Shown piece by piece: positions 1-7,745 of a DNA stretch of 10,492 bases. The notes below the pieces were generated by a model that saw nothing but the letters and a program-made list of their open reading frames with translations, searched no databases and was not told where the DNA came from. Position 1 is the stretch's first letter; the number at the start of each line of letters is the position of its first letter. This stretch comes from Deinococcus fonticola (GTDB taxonomy: Bacteria > Deinococcota > Deinococci > Deinococcales > Deinococcaceae). The stretch covers positions 1 to 10,492 of the forward strand of contig NZ_SMMH01000059.1 in the NCBI RefSeq assembly GCF_004634215.1, read 5' to 3'. A program made the translations under genes and the position numbers.

Positions 1-38
1 TCGAGCTTGAATTCGCGGCTGTGTAGTCGTCCGGGCAT
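1..38 (-). CDS. IS3-family transposase OrfA, N-terminal fragment (runs off the window)
   Basis: Only 12 full codons are present: MPGRLHSREFKL. This is the usual opening of IS3-family OrfA proteins, small DNA-binding proteins with a helix-turn-helix that recognise the element's ends and are fused to OrfB by frameshifting. The ATG is preceded by GGAGGGAG about 8 nt upstream, which supports the start. The identification rests on this short motif plus the terminal sequence, so the family is likely but the subgroup cannot be given. Confidence 0.6.
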   Translation of the reverse strand, partial: MPGRLHSREFKL

Positions 39-62
39 GGTCGGTCTCCCTCCATCTGTTGA

Positions 63-78
63 TCAGCCTACGGGCTGA
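63..78. repeat. Perfect 6-bp stem hairpin in the IS3 leader
   Basis: TCAGCC-TACG-GGCTGA is a perfect inverted repeat with a 4-nt loop between the IS end and the transposase start. It lacks a T-run, so it is not a classic intrinsic terminator. A near-identical hairpin lies in the leader of the other IS3 element at 8339-8353. Confidence 0.55.
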
Positions 79-89
79 CCGGGGCGACA

Positions 90-2096
90 TGCCTTGCTCC
101 TCTGTCCGCGTTTTGGGGTTCACTCCATGTCAATGGTGTGGCGGGAAGTGGGAAGACCGCCATCGCCTACCACCGCATTCCAACCTTGCTGCACCAGGAT
201 CGAGCCGACAGTAAAGGACTGGAAGAACGCAAAATCGCGGTGTTCGTCCCCAACCCTTTTCTACTGAGCTATCTCAGGCAACTCCTGCCCAAATTCGGTG
301 TTGGTGACGTGTTTCAGACCACCTTCGAGGACTGGGCCAAGCGCGTGGTCAACCGTGGACGCCGTCAGATCAACCAGCTCACGGATGAAACGGCGAGTGT
401 CATCTTTAACCCGAAAAGCACGGCAGTGGAGAGGAAGGCGGCCTGGGCGAGGGCCAAACTGCGCGGGCTGCCGGAGATGCAGAACGTCCTGCGTCACCTG
501 ATAGCAGAGCATGTCCGCGCCGCACTGACTGACCTTCAACTTGAACTCCCAAGGCCCGTTGCTAAAGTTCCAGAAAAGGAACTTGATGCTGACATGCCCG
601 GCGAATCAGAGGAACCCGTCGAGGTGGCTCCCCCACTTCCCATTCCGTTCGCTGTCTCGCTTGCCTCCCTCCGGGAGAAGATTGAAGAATGGCAGAATTA
701 CCCAACCCAGCCGGGCTGGTCGAGGCTGAACGCCGAACTTAAGGCCCAGTTGCGCCGACTGGCCTACACCGATCTGCCAGAAGCACTCAATAAGCTGGCT
801 GAACAGGAACGTATAGAGGCGCATGTCTGGAACGAAGAGTTGGAGAAACTCCAAGAGGAGCTGATGGGCCTCCCTGACAGTATTTTCAAAGAGGCCAGCG
901 CCTGGGAAACTTATTTGACTCTTGTCGCCAATAGACGAAATGTCGAGCAGGCCGTCGCCAGGGTGTTCAGTGGCAAAGCATTGAATAACGCCGTGAATGC
1001 CCTTCACCGAACCCCCAGACCGCCTAAGAAAGACGAGTTAACTGTGTTTGAACCGACTGACGTAACAGAGTTGCCGCTAGTACTGGCGCTCAAACTCATC
1101 CTGGAAGGTGTGCGGCCCCATGATGCGGCCCTGCGTGACCGTTTTGGGAACGGCGGTCAATTTCAGTACCTCATTGTTGATGAGGGACAAGACCTTTCCC
1201 CTCTGCAATACGCCCTTTTGCGGCGGTACGCGAAACCAGGCCATGCCGCTGTCTTTGGTGACTTACGGCAAGGCATCCACCGTTACCGGGGGATTGAGAG
1301 CTGGGATGTCGTCATTGAAGCGTTAGGGACGGGGACAGAGCAGGTGGAGGAACTGACGCAAACTTTCCGAACCACCCAAGAAATCACGAACCTGAGCAAT
1401 TTCGTGCTGGATGAAGTCATGCCCACAGCCCTGAAGGCGGAGGCCGTTCCTCGCCCTGGCCCGCCCGTTCACTTCGTCCGGTACAGTCAGGAACAGGCTC
1501 TGGTGCCGCTGCTGACCCACGAGGTCAGGCGTTTACAAGGGGAGGGGGCGAGGAACATCGGCCTGATTACGCGCTCCCCAGGCGAGGCCGCCGCACTTTA
1601 CCAGCGGATCAGACACGCTGGAGCGAGCACCTTCAAAGTGGACAATCGCACCCAGAACTTCGAGGATTACAAGGGGGGGATTGCCATTGTCCCTATCGGG
1701 GTCGCCAAGGGTCTGGAGTTCGATGCCGCGATAGTCTTGAATGCGGATAAAGAACACTTCAGCCCCGACACGCCGTATGACGGTTCGCTTCTCTATACCT
1801 CGGTAACTCGCGGGCTACATCACCTCACCATCTTCGCCAGGGGAGAGTTCACACCGCTCCTGGGGCAGGTTCCTTCTGCTGTCCCTGGCAAGTGTGGGAT
1901 CAGTGGCCTTGAAATCAGTGCTGGTGGCTTTCACCTTCCCCCGGCTTACACCATGGGCCGGGCCAGGCAGAAAGGCCAGGAGCGAGGGCCAGGGGCCAAT
2001 CAGCACGAGCATGTCAGGACTTACGATGGTCGGTTTGAATCGACCCCCAGTTATGAGGGCGACGGCTCACGTGACAATGCATGGTATGACCGCTAA
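90..2096 (+). pseudogene. HelD-like superfamily 1 helicase, 5'-truncated
   Basis: UvrD-type ATPase closest to HelD (helicase IV), a family that frees RNA polymerase from DNA or unwinds DNA 3'-5'. Numbering from the GTG at 138: Walker A AGSGKT at 2-7; the HelD-type segment VPNPFLLSY...QTTFEDW at 37-66; Walker B/motif II DEGQD at 348-352; motif III GDLRQGIHRYRG at 374-385; LTQTFRTTQEI at 406-416; motif V AKGLEFD at 523-529; motif VI LLYTSVTRG at 551-559. The roughly 75-residue tail is unlike any motif I know. The GTG at 138 encodes the Val just before Walker A, so it is not a natural start. The frame stays open back to a TGA at 60-62, and family members carry a long coiled-coil arm before Walker A that is absent here. 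The IS3 end at 89 explains the loss. Only 12 bp separate it from mod, so it probably was the first gene of that operon. It could still be translated from an internal start, but without its N-terminal region. Confidence 0.75.
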
Positions 2097-2108
2097 AGGA
2101 CAACTTGA

Positions 2109-4064
2109 ATGACCGACACGACTAAACCCGAAACGCTGTTGAGCGTTGACCACTACGAATTCAAACCCAACCCCATCAAGGGTTACCCGGAACTGTGGTG
2201 GCGCGGCAAACGGCCCTTTACCAGCACCCGCTTCTACCCCGCCCAGCATAAGGAAACGCACGGTAAAAGTGTCGAGGGGCCGGATGGAAAGGAATGGCGC
2301 AACAGGATTTTCTGGGGCGATAACCTTCAGGTGATGAGCCACCTGCTGAAGGAATTCCGAGGCAAAATTGATTTAATCTACGTTGATCCGCCTTTTGATA
2401 GCAGGGCTGAATACGGTAAAAAGATACAAGCAAAAGGCAAGTTTGCTGTTGGAAATAGCAGTGCGTTTGAAGAAAAACAATACTCTGATATTTGGAGCAA
2501 TGATGAGTACTTGCAGTTTATTTTTGAACGACTAGTTATATCCAGAGAACTTTTGAAATCTCGTGGTTTTATATTTCTCCACTGTGATTATCATAAATCC
2601 CATTATATTAAGACAATGATGGATCAAATTTTTGGTATCGAAAATTTTCGCAACGAAATTACTTGGGTAAGATCGACTAACCCTAAAGGTTCACAGCATA
2701 AATCGAAGGGGCTTGATGTTTTCACGGATTCTATTTTACTCTATTCTAATAGTGATTCTGCCGAACTGTTTCAAGAAAGAATTCGAGTACCACTCAACGA
2801 AGAAGAGTTAGAAGAGAAATATTTTCGAATTGATGAAAAGGGAAAATATTACGACGGGCCCATCGTAAGTTCTATCACGATGGGCGAAAGGCCAAATCTC
2901 GTTTATGAATATGGTGGTTATATCCCTCCCGCTTCTGGCTGGCGCGTAAGCCGTGAGAAGTTAGAAGTCATTGACAGAAATGGCAACCTGGGATGGACTA
3001 GGAATGGCACGCCCTTTAGAAAATTAAGACCGGAGGACGATAAAGGACGGCCCATTGGAAACTTTTGGAATGATATTTCTCTTATTAATTCACAATCGAA
3101 TGAAAGGGTTGGCTATCCGACTCAGAAGCCTATTGCCCTGCTAGAAAGGATCATCACTTTAGCCAGTGAGCCACATGCTATTGTTTTGGACTTTTTTATG
3201 GGGTCGGGTACGGCTCAGGCTGCCGCGATGAAACTGGGACGCCGATTCATTGGGGCCGACATTAACCTGGGAGCGGTTCAGACCACCACCAAGCGCCTGT
3301 TGAAAGTTGCTGAAGACCTCTCCAAGCAGCAACCTAAGCTCGGTGAGGACGCCCCCACCTACTACACCGGGTTCGAGATTTACAACGTGAACAACTACGA
3401 CGTGTTCCGTAACCCTGTGCAGGCCAGGGAACTGCTGATTGACGCGCTGGAGATCAATAAGTTCCCGGCTGGAAACCTGTTCGACGGCGAGAAGGACGGG
3501 CGGCTGGTGAAGATCATGCCCGTGAACCGCATCGCCACCCGCGCTGACCTGAGTGACCTGATTTCCGGGTTCGATTACGCGGAGTTCGGGCGGCGCAAGC
3601 TGGAGCACCCCTCCAGGGCCGTCGAGAAGATTCAACTGGTCTGCATGGGCCACGAGCCGGACTTGAAGGCTCAGCTCCAGAAGGAAGTGGGCGATTACAA
3701 GCTGGACATCGAGGTGGTGGACATCCTGCGTGACCGCCAGGACTTGCAGTTCAAACGCGACAGTGAAGCGGAAATCGTCATCGAGGACGGCCACCTGGTC
3801 ATCAAGCAGTTCTATCCCCTCAACCTCATGCAGAAACTCAGCTTGCAGCAGGAGAACGTCACCGACTGGCGCGAGATGGTGGAGTCCGTGATGATCGACT
3901 GGAATTACGACGGGGCAATCATCACGGAGCCGCAGGTGGACATTCCCGACAGGAACGGCCTGGTCAAAGGCCGCTACAAAGTACCGGAGGGCGCGAGCAA
4001 CATCCGTGTGAAGATCACCGATCTGCTGTCCGAGTCGCTGGAACAGGATGTCGCCAATGGCTAG
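2109..4064 (+). CDS. mod: Type III restriction-modification system, modification methyltransferase subunit (Mod)
   Basis: Adenine-N6 DNA methyltransferase and specificity subunit of a type III system. It recognises a short asymmetric site, methylates one strand using S-adenosylmethionine, and is needed for Res to cut. Motif order is that of the beta class: FWGDN at 68-72, catalytic DPPF at 93-96, target-recognition region between, YPTQKP at 336-341, and the SAM-binding DFFMGSGT at 361-368. The length, 651 residues, matches EcoP15I-like Mod proteins. The ATG at 2109 follows AAAGGA with about 8 nt spacing, 12 bp after the helicase stop. The stop overlaps the res start, so the two are translationally coupled. 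The central third is AT-rich and codon-atypical relative to the rest (see the block at 2350-3200). No frameshift or missing catalytic residue is seen, so it should be active. The recognition site cannot be predicted from sequence alone. Confidence 0.95.
   Translation: MTDTTKPETLLSVDHYEFKPNPIKGYPELWWRGKRPFTSTRFYPAQHKETHGKSVEGPDGKEWRNRIFWGDNLQVMSHLLKEFRGKIDLIYVDPPFDSRAEYGKKIQAKGKFAVGNSSAFEEKQYSDIWSNDEYLQFIFERLVISRELLKSRGFIFLHCDYHKSHYIKTMMDQIFGIENFRNEITWVRSTNPKGSQHKSKGLDVFTDSILLYSNSDSAELFQERIRVPLNEEELEEKYFRIDEKGKYYDGPIVSSITMGERPNLVYEYGGYIPPASGWRVSREKLEVIDRNGNLGWTRNGTPFRKLRPEDDKGRPIGNFWNDISLINSQSNERVGYPTQKPIALLERIITLASEPHAIVLDFFMGSGTAQAAAMKLGRRFIGADINLGAVQTTTKRLLKVAEDLSKQQPKLGEDAPTYYTGFEIYNVNNYDVFRNPVQARELLIDALEINKFPAGNLFDGEKDGRLVKIMPVNRIATRADLSDLISGFDYAEFGRRKLEHPSRAVEKIQLVCMGHEPDLKAQLQKEVGDYKLDIEVVDILRDRQDLQFKRDSEAEIVIEDGHLVIKQFYPLNLMQKLSLQQENVTDWREMVESVMIDWNYDGAIITEPQVDIPDRNGLVKGRYKVPEGASNIRVKITDLLSESLEQDVANG
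2350..3200 (+). other. AT-rich mosaic block covering the Mod target-recognition region
   Basis: Hand counts of 60-base lines fall to about 28-42% GC between 2401 and 2880 (17/60 for 2581-2640) and stay near 48% to about 3180, against 62% for 3241-3300 and similar values in res. The block begins just before the DPPF codons and ends around the DFFMGSGT codons. It coincides with the part of beta-class methyltransferases that sets target specificity. The reading frame is unbroken. I infer replacement by recombination with a foreign mod allele. Confidence 0.7.
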
Positions 4065-6693
4065 GAAACGTACGGCCACCGAGTCCAAAGAAGTCGCCCT
4101 GGACGAGTTTGCCTTCTACAAGGAGTTGCGTTACTTCTACGAGCAGAACCGCAAGCAGATCAGGGCCGAGTACCAGGACTTGAGCAAGAAGTTCCTCGAT
4201 CACAACGACCCCAGCAAGGGAACCTCATTCCTGCGGACGCCACAGTTCGAGGCGCTGGAAATGTACGTGTTTCTCAAGGAATTCCTGGAGAACCGCCCGC
4301 TGCACGAGGTCTTTCAGAACTGGCGTTCCTCTACCGGGCCGTTCGAGGGCCGTGTGTCCGGTCACCTGTTCGATCAGACGGCAGCGTATGACCCGGTGTT
4401 CGAGGCGCTTCGCAAGGGCCGTACCAGGTACGCCAACTACATCTTTGCGCTGACCATGGGCACCGGGAAGACCATCCTGATGGCGACCTGCATTTTCTAC
4501 GAGTTCCTTTTGGCGAACAAGTATCAGCACAGCCCGCTGTACTGCCAGAACGCCCTGGTGTTCGCGCCGGACAAGACCGTGCTCCAGTCCCTTCGTGAAA
4601 TTCAGACGATGGACATGAGTCTGGTGGTTCCCCCGGCTTACCTGCCCTTCCTGACGGCCAACCTGAAGTTTCATTTTCTGGATGAGGCGGGCATGACGCT
4701 GGACACCATGAACAACACGCGCTTCAATATCGTGATCTCGAACACCCAGAAGATCATTCTGAAGCGCGTGGGCAAGGCGGCCACGCCCGCCTCTCAACTG
4801 TTCGCGGCCACGCCGGAGCTGCACCAGCCCACCGGATCGGCGTATGACAGTTTTGGTGACCTGTACGGCGATTACGTTCCACCGACGGAAGATGACCTCG
4901 CCACCAACCAGCGGTTTCAGAAACTCCAGCTTCTTCCGCAGTTGGGCGTCTACATCGACGAGGCGCACCACGTCTTCGGCACCAAGCTCAAGAACAGCAT
5001 CACCGCCCTGCGTGCGACCGTAGATGCCCTGGCCGCCAGCCTGGAGGTGAACGGCACGCATCTGGTGGCGTGCTTTAACTACACCGGGACACCTTACGTC
5101 GGGAATGAGATTCTGCCAGAAGTGGTGTACGCCTACGGTCTGAAGGAAGCCATCAAGAATGGTTACCTGAAGAAGATCGAGGTCAAAACCTACGAAGGCG
5201 TCAAGGAACGGCAGAGCCAGTTTGTGGAGCACGTCTTGGATCAGTTCCTGAAGGCCACGGATGGACTCAGGCCGGAGAACCTGCCCCCCAAGATTGCGTT
5301 TTTCGCTCAGACCATCGAGGAACTGAACACCGAACTGCGGCCTCGGCTGGAAGCTGAACTGGATAAGCGTGGCATCACGCGCAGTCAGATTCTGGTCAAC
5401 GTGGGAGACGACAAGCTCACCAAGAACGAGGACTTGCGCGACTTCTACAACCTGGACGTGCCGGGAACGGCGGGCAGTGAGCGGCGCTTCCTGCTGCTGG
5501 TGAACAAGGGCCGCGAAGGATGGAACTGCCGATCCCTCTTCGGGGTGGCGATGTTCCGCGAACCCAAGAGCAAGATTTTCGTGTTGCAGGCGTCCATGCG
5601 CTGCCTGCGGGCGATTGGGGACGTGCAGCACACCGGACATATCTACCTGACCGAGAGCAACAAGGCCATCCTGGAAGCCGAGTTGCAGCAGAACTACCGC
5701 ACGAATACGGGTGAACTGGGAGGCGAGGGCAAATCGGGCCAGCGCGTGAAAGTGCGGCCCGTGCCGCCGCCGCGCACAGTAACCCTCAAACGCATTCAGA
5801 AGCGGGTGGAGGTCAAGGAGAAGTCCCTGAAGTCTGGGATGGATTTGGCCCTGGAGAGCGTCGATCTGGAGGGGTACAGGGCGTTCGTGACGACCACCGA
5901 GGGCTTACCCACCAAAGGGAGCGCGAAGGGCAAGAGGGAAGAATTGGTGCAGCGCCTGCAGCGGAAGTTCTCGGAGTTGACGCTGGTGGCTGAGATTTCC
6001 CGCTATGTGAACCGCAGTCCGCTGGAAATCAGGAAGGCGCTGGCCGAATCGCAGGACGGCCTGCCCGCGACGGTGGAACTGGTCAACCGTCAGAACGAGG
6101 TGCTGTACGACCACATCATCCCCCGGCTGTTCGGTGAGCTGTTCGAGTTCAAGACCTTTGAGCATCACGAGGAACATGAATACCTGCTGGTCAAGGAGCC
6201 GCCCTTCGGGTTCTATGAGGTCACCGCCAGGGAAGGGCTGTACACGGGCCTGAATGACGCCACGGACGCCCAGAAAGCCAAGAGTTTCCACCTTGACCTG
6301 TATTCGTTCGACTCGCAGCCGGAGAAGCAGGTGTTCGCTGACCTGCTGGGGCTAGACGAGGTGAAGAACGTGTACTTCACGGGGATGCTGACGCACGGGC
6401 AGAGTGAATTCTTCGTGCAGTACATCGATCCAGAATCCAACACGGTCAGGAGTTACTACCCGGACTTCTTGGTGGAGAAGCATGACGGAAACTTCCTGAT
6501 TATCGAAGTGAAGGGCGACAACATGGTGGACGACCCGGTGGTGCAGGCTAAGCAGAAGTACGCCGAGCAGGTGGCTGCTGCGAGCAAAATGACCTACCAC
6601 ATGGTCAGGAGTAGCACCGTCAGCAAAGGACGGCACTGGGCTGATCTCGGCTTCCCGCAGTACCAGCGGGCGGAGGAACCGGGGCTGTTTTAG
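4048..6693 (+). CDS. res: Type III restriction-modification system, restriction subunit (Res)
   Basis: ATP-dependent helicase-nuclease subunit that assembles with Mod and cleaves DNA after meeting a second complex at an inversely oriented site. Superfamily 2 motifs in order (numbering from the ATG at 4048): Walker A MGTGKT at 137-142, APDKTVL at 173-179, DEAH at 304-307, TGTP at 346-349, NKGREGWNC at 486-494, and the arginine-finger motif QASMRCLRAIG at 514-524. The C-terminal nuclease shows the PD-(D/E)xK signature as PDF at 805-807 and EVK at 820-822. At 881 residues it is close to the usual 900-1000. Two in-frame ATGs are possible, 4048 and 4057; the second has the better-spaced AGGA (4045-4048). 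Both overlap the mod stop at 4062-4064, indicating coupled translation. All motifs are intact, so the protein looks functional. The stop lies 12 bp from the end of the convergent gene at 6706. Confidence 0.95.
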   Translation: MSPMARKRTATESKEVALDEFAFYKELRYFYEQNRKQIRAEYQDLSKKFLDHNDPSKGTSFLRTPQFEALEMYVFLKEFLENRPLHEVFQNWRSSTGPFEGRVSGHLFDQTAAYDPVFEALRKGRTRYANYIFALTMGTGKTILMATCIFYEFLLANKYQHSPLYCQNALVFAPDKTVLQSLREIQTMDMSLVVPPAYLPFLTANLKFHFLDEAGMTLDTMNNTRFNIVISNTQKIILKRVGKAATPASQLFAATPELHQPTGSAYDSFGDLYGDYVPPTEDDLATNQRFQKLQLLPQLGVYIDEAHHVFGTKLKNSITALRATVDALAASLEVNGTHLVACFNYTGTPYVGNEILPEVVYAYGLKEAIKNGYLKKIEVKTYEGVKERQSQFVEHVLDQFLKATDGLRPENLPPKIAFFAQTIEELNTELRPRLEAELDKRGITRSQILVNVGDDKLTKNEDLRDFYNLDVPGTAGSERRFLLLVNKGREGWNCRSLFGVAMFREPKSKIFVLQASMRCLRAIGDVQHTGHIYLTESNKAILEAELQQNYRTNTGELGGEGKSGQRVKVRPVPPPRTVTLKRIQKRVEVKEKSLKSGMDLALESVDLEGYRAFVTTTEGLPTKGSAKGKREELVQRLQRKFSELTLVAEISRYVNRSPLEIRKALAESQDGLPATVELVNRQNEVLYDHIIPRLFGELFEFKTFEHHEEHEYLLVKEPPFGFYEVTAREGLYTGLNDATDAQKAKSFHLDLYSFDSQPEKQVFADLLGLDEVKNVYFTGMLTHGQSEFFVQYIDPESNTVRSYYPDFLVEKHDGNFLIIEVKGDNMVDDPVVQAKQKYAEQVAAASKMTYHMVRSSTVSKGRHWADLGFPQYQRAEEPGLF

Positions 6694-6705
6694 TTCATTT
6701 TTCAG

Positions 6706-6942
6706 TTAAGCCTGCATCCCGCCGATCCGGGGGAGCAGATGAATCCCGGTGGCTGCGTCCACATCTACCGCCAGCGAATCCCCTGGCATCACGTCGTCTG
6801 GAAGTTGCTGGCGCGGCCACCATTCGATGCTGGTATCTGGAAGTTGCACCTCGGCGTATTCGCTGTCCAGACTGAGGACTTCCACAATTTCAATCCACTC
6901 CACGAAATCCAGTGTAATGCGAGTGATTAAAGTGCTGCCCAA
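6706..6942 (-). CDS. Small acidic hypothetical protein
   Basis: I do not firmly recognise this 78-residue frame. It looks like a real protein: regular acidic/hydrophobic pattern (DFVEWIEIVEVLSLDSEYAE, then VQLPDTSIEWWPR and a PGDSLAVDVD turn) that could form a small beta-barrel. DUF3006 is a weak possibility from the 'LP...PGD' arrangement. The start is uncertain: TTG at 6942 has no good ribosome site, and GTG codons at 6903 and 6885 are alternatives. An inverted repeat (6906-6975) covers the 5' end, so the original N-terminus may have been altered. Convergent with res. Confidence 0.45.
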   Translation of the reverse strand: MGSTLITRITLDFVEWIEIVEVLSLDSEYAEVQLPDTSIEWWPRQQLPDDVMPGDSLAVDVDAATGIHLLPRIGGMQA

Positions 6943-6975
6943 GGAATTCCGGCAGGCCGTCAGTTACACTGGATT
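6906..6975. repeat. 12-bp perfect inverted repeat, 70 bp overall, with nested inner stem
   Basis: AATCCAGTGTAA at 6906-6917 is the exact reverse complement of TTACACTGGATT at 6964-6975. Inside lie CTGCC...GGCAG arms around a GGAATTCC palindrome. It overlaps the 5' end of the small - strand gene. It could be a tiny miniature-element relic or an RNA structure in that gene's leader. No second copy is visible in this window. Confidence 0.6.
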
Positions 6976-7171
6976 GACCCGCTTCCGAGCCGCCCACTTT
7001 GCGGGAGGCCATGCAGGGAAGCACCGTCGCCCAATAGTCGGGCGGGCGAGGCATGGGACAGGGCGGCAGGCGGCCCGTAGAACCAAGTGCTGCCCCCCGC
7101 ACCAACCCTGAGACCTTATTCCCGCTTCCGGCCCGTGTCATGCTCCAGGTTTCGTCAACTCTGTCGCAAGC
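6976..7171. other. Intergenic region, no supported gene
   Basis: About 200 GC-rich bases between two - strand genes. The reading frames crossing it on either strand are rich in Pro, Arg and Gly and look non-coding. Two small hairpins are visible: CCGCCC/GCGGG near 6990-7010 and CGCCC-AATAGTC-GGGCG near 7028-7044. These could be part of a small intergenic repeat, but I cannot name it. No T-rich terminator is evident. Confidence 0.4.
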
Positions 7172-7684
7172 TTAGAGGTAAGCCCCCAGCGCCACCGCCA
7201 GCGCCGAGGGGCTTAACTTGTCCTCGTTCCGAAAGCGCACCAGCGGCAGCCCTGCACTCCTGAACACGACTTCCTTCACCGCGTCCCGGTACTTCTGTTC
7301 GGCCCGGTCACGGCTGGGGCCGTCGAGTTCGATGCCCAGCACCGGGCGGTAGTCCTTCACTTCGACCACCAGGAAGTCCACATGCTTGTCCTGAAACTGC
7401 GAGTACACCCCGCGCCGCTCCTCACCTTTCGCCGTGATGTAGAACACGTCCTGCAAGCGCACATTGGGGAAAGTGAGATAGCCCGCAGGAAGCGCCCGTT
7501 TCAGGGTCTCGTAAAATTCTCCCTCAGCGCACGAGAAAAAGTATTTTTTGGCGGCCACCGGAAGCGCCTGGGGAACGCGGCCCGTCCTTCGGCCTGTTCC
7601 CCGGCTCCTGCCTTCGAGAGAGCGCACCAGGGCCAGCCCCGCCACAGCGACCACGAGAATAAGAATGAGCGAGATCAAAGACAT
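7172..7684 (-). CDS. DUF2726 domain protein with N-terminal membrane anchor
   Basis: 170 residues from the ATG at 7684, chosen because AGGA lies 6 nt upstream and the first residues (MSLISLILILVVAVAGLAL) form a single membrane-spanning segment. The longer frame up to 7807 would read backwards into the IS5 element and is not credible. After a basic linker comes the DUF2726 domain: FYETLKRALP, NVRLQDVF, KHVDFLVVEV, then PVLGIELDGPSRDR and RDAVKEVVFRSAGLPLVRFR. DUF2726 has a restriction-endonuclease-like (Vsr-like) fold with the HvDF...vlgIELD pattern, but its substrate is not known. An IS5-family element ends about 25 bp upstream, so the native promoter has probably been separated from the gene. 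Confidence 0.8.
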   Translation of the reverse strand: MSLISLILILVVAVAGLALVRSLEGRSRGTGRRTGRVPQALPVAAKKYFFSCAEGEFYETLKRALPAGYLTFPNVRLQDVFYITAKGEERRGVYSQFQDKHVDFLVVEVKDYRPVLGIELDGPSRDRAEQKYRDAVKEVVFRSAGLPLVRFRNEDKLSPSALAVALGAYL

Positions 7685-7745
7685 GATTTTCCTGTCATGA
7701 ATTTTAATAGACCTCCTGCGAAAGTCGGTTGATAGGGTTGGCGTG

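Larger units (their letters stand above)
1..89 (-). mobile_element. IS3-family element, left end only (rest lies outside the window)
   Basis: Read on the - strand, this stretch starts TGTCGCCCCGG at position 89, runs through a short hairpin, a strong Shine-Dalgarno (GGAGGGAG) and then an ATG at 38 opening a typical IS3-family OrfA N-terminus. The end at 89 is inferred from the TG start typical of IS3-family termini and from the helicase reading frame on the other side. The opposite terminal repeat and target duplication are outside the window, so the exact boundary is unproven. Confidence 0.6.

Noticed and set aside
3159..5640. Long - strand open frames (309 and 471 residues) opposite mod and res
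   Set aside because: They mirror the codons of clearly functional genes; their Val/Leu/His/Gln-rich composition is typical of antisense shadow frames in GC-rich coding DNA, and they have no recognisable domain.
6739..7111. Two + strand open frames between res and the DUF2726 gene
   Set aside because: They lie opposite the more protein-like - strand frame, have low-complexity Ser/Thr or Arg/Pro composition and no ribosome site.
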